NCBI GenBank assembly: GCA_003541985.1 | Contig: DPLM01000257.1 | Span: forward strand, 1 to 6,502 | Direction of reading: 5' to 3' | From: Deltaproteobacteria bacterium | GTDB lineage: Bacteria > SAR324 > NAC60-12 | DNA length: 6,502 nt | In this document: positions 5,934 to 6,502 of the stretch, piece by piece | How the letters are laid out: every line of letters begins with the position of its first letter | How positions within the stretch are numbered: position 1 is the stretch's first letter | Notes under the pieces: generated by a model | What the model was told of the DNA's origin: nothing | The model's database searches: none | The model's input: the letters and a program-made list of their open reading frames with translations, nothing else | Position numbers and translations under genes: made by a program

Positions 5934-6502
5934 TCAGCGCTGCATGTCTTCAGGCATCAGCAGGATCTCAACGCGACGGTTGAGAGAACGCTTATAAGCT
6001 GTGTCACCGAAGAAGCGTGGACGGGAATCACCAAAGCCAGCTACTTGAATCCGCTTAGTTGGAATTCCCTTCGATTCCAAATAAGTCGCAATCGCACTGG
6101 CTCGGCCTATTGACATTTCCCAGTTGGATGGGAAGCGATCATTAACATCAGTAGGATCTGTGTGTCCTGAAATCAGTATATCGTTGGGCAACGGTCCAAT
6201 CGTTGGTAGCATCTTATCAATAGTCTCCTTGACCTCCCGGCTCAACTCGATCGACCCCTGAGTAAAAGCAACATTTCGGCTGAAGGAAACCTCAACTCCT
6301 TCTTTTCCTGCACTTACGTTCACGCTGTCGGGCATATCCATCTTCTCCAACTCCTGAGCTGCATGCTCCAAGTTAGAAGAACGCCCACTGAAAAGAAACG
6401 GACTCCCTGGAGGAAGCGAACGAAAACTATCAGAGATTTGCTTGAGCTTGTGATCGTCGATCTTACAGAGTGAGAAGAGCAGAATGAAGAAGCACAGCAG
6501 TA
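5934..6502 (-). CDS. motB: Flagellar motor stator protein MotB-like (OmpA domain), first of a tandem pair, cut by the window edge
   Basis: The frame is open to the right end of the window, so the gene is partial. An ATG at 6371 is internal: codons beyond it encode the end of a membrane helix (LLCFFILLFS) and a plug/linker (SFRSLPPGSPF) equivalent to those of the downstream MotB. About 188 residues are visible. The OmpA-like domain has ISGHTDPTDV, SNWEMSIGRASAIATYLE, FGDSRPRF and LNRRVEILLMP, followed by a short tail ending MPEDMQR. The channel Asp and the N-terminus lie outside the window. Sequence divergence from the second copy is substantial except in the helix. Two MotB-like proteins in a row suggest a stator with two different B subunits, or one structural and one auxiliary protein; which applies cannot be told here. 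Confidence 0.9.
   Translation of the reverse strand, partial: LLCFFILLFSLCKIDDHKLKQISDSFRSLPPGSPFLFSGRSSNLEHAAQELEKMDMPDSVNVSAGKEGVEVSFSRNVAFTQGSIELSREVKETIDKMLPTIGPLPNDILISGHTDPTDVNDRFPSNWEMSIGRASAIATYLESKGIPTKRIQVAGFGDSRPRFFGDTAYKRSLNRRVEILLMPEDMQR
6471..6502. repeat. 32-nt identical segment shared by the two motB genes (copy in the upstream gene)
   Basis: Partner of 5787-5818. The match reaches the window edge, so the identical run may be longer. Confidence 0.85.

Overview
The window falls into two parts. Roughly the left 2.5 kb is AT-rich and carries damaged genes. The right 4 kb is compact, has higher GC and is occupied by intact genes. Two 60-base lines counted by eye show the contrast: 1381-1440 has 10 G/C and 3541-3600 has 35 G/C. 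The tandem flagellar-stator MotB-type OmpA proteins point to a Gram-negative, flagellated bacterium. The MotB style (CPxC before the channel helix, LLLCFFILLFS-like helix) recalls deltaproteobacterial or SAR324-like lineages, but no marker here fixes the taxonomy.

Left part. At 5-973 is a membrane-anchored LytTR-type transcriptional regulator whose DNA-binding domain is cut by a single in-frame TAA at 710-712. From 974 to about 1600 the DNA is extremely AT-rich, with no intact gene. It may hold one decayed, unrecognised coding sequence (about 1127-1457, two frames). Next come two diverged copies, about 245 bp apart, of one module: a conserved untranslated leader, a strong AGGAGG and a start MxLLKxLKL. 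The first copy (1603-1704) loses similarity after about 13 codons. The second (from 1850) continues into a full-length 155-codon gene at 1911-2378 that I recognise from memory as DUF6641-like and that carries two compensating frameshifts. In both leaders a CTCCT can pair with the Shine-Dalgarno sequence, which suggests translation control.

Right part. At 2529-3725 (+) is an intact stand-alone AICAR transformylase (purine biosynthesis) that closely resembles the C-terminal half of eukaryotic ATIC. It converges, with a 12-bp gap, on an FBH1-like UvrD/Rep superfamily 1 helicase (3738-5144, -). Upstream of the helicase on the same strand are two tandem MotB-like stator genes (5259-5906 and 5934-beyond 6502, -), 27 bp apart and probably one transcription unit. 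The stretch encoding their pore helix is identical for 32 nt, up to the window edge.

The three right-hand functions (purine synthesis, DNA repair helicase, motor stator) have no obvious joint role and look like ordinary chromosome. The unusual part is the left flank: a compositionally distinct, decaying accessory region with a duplicated leader-plus-start module in front of a gene family of unknown function.
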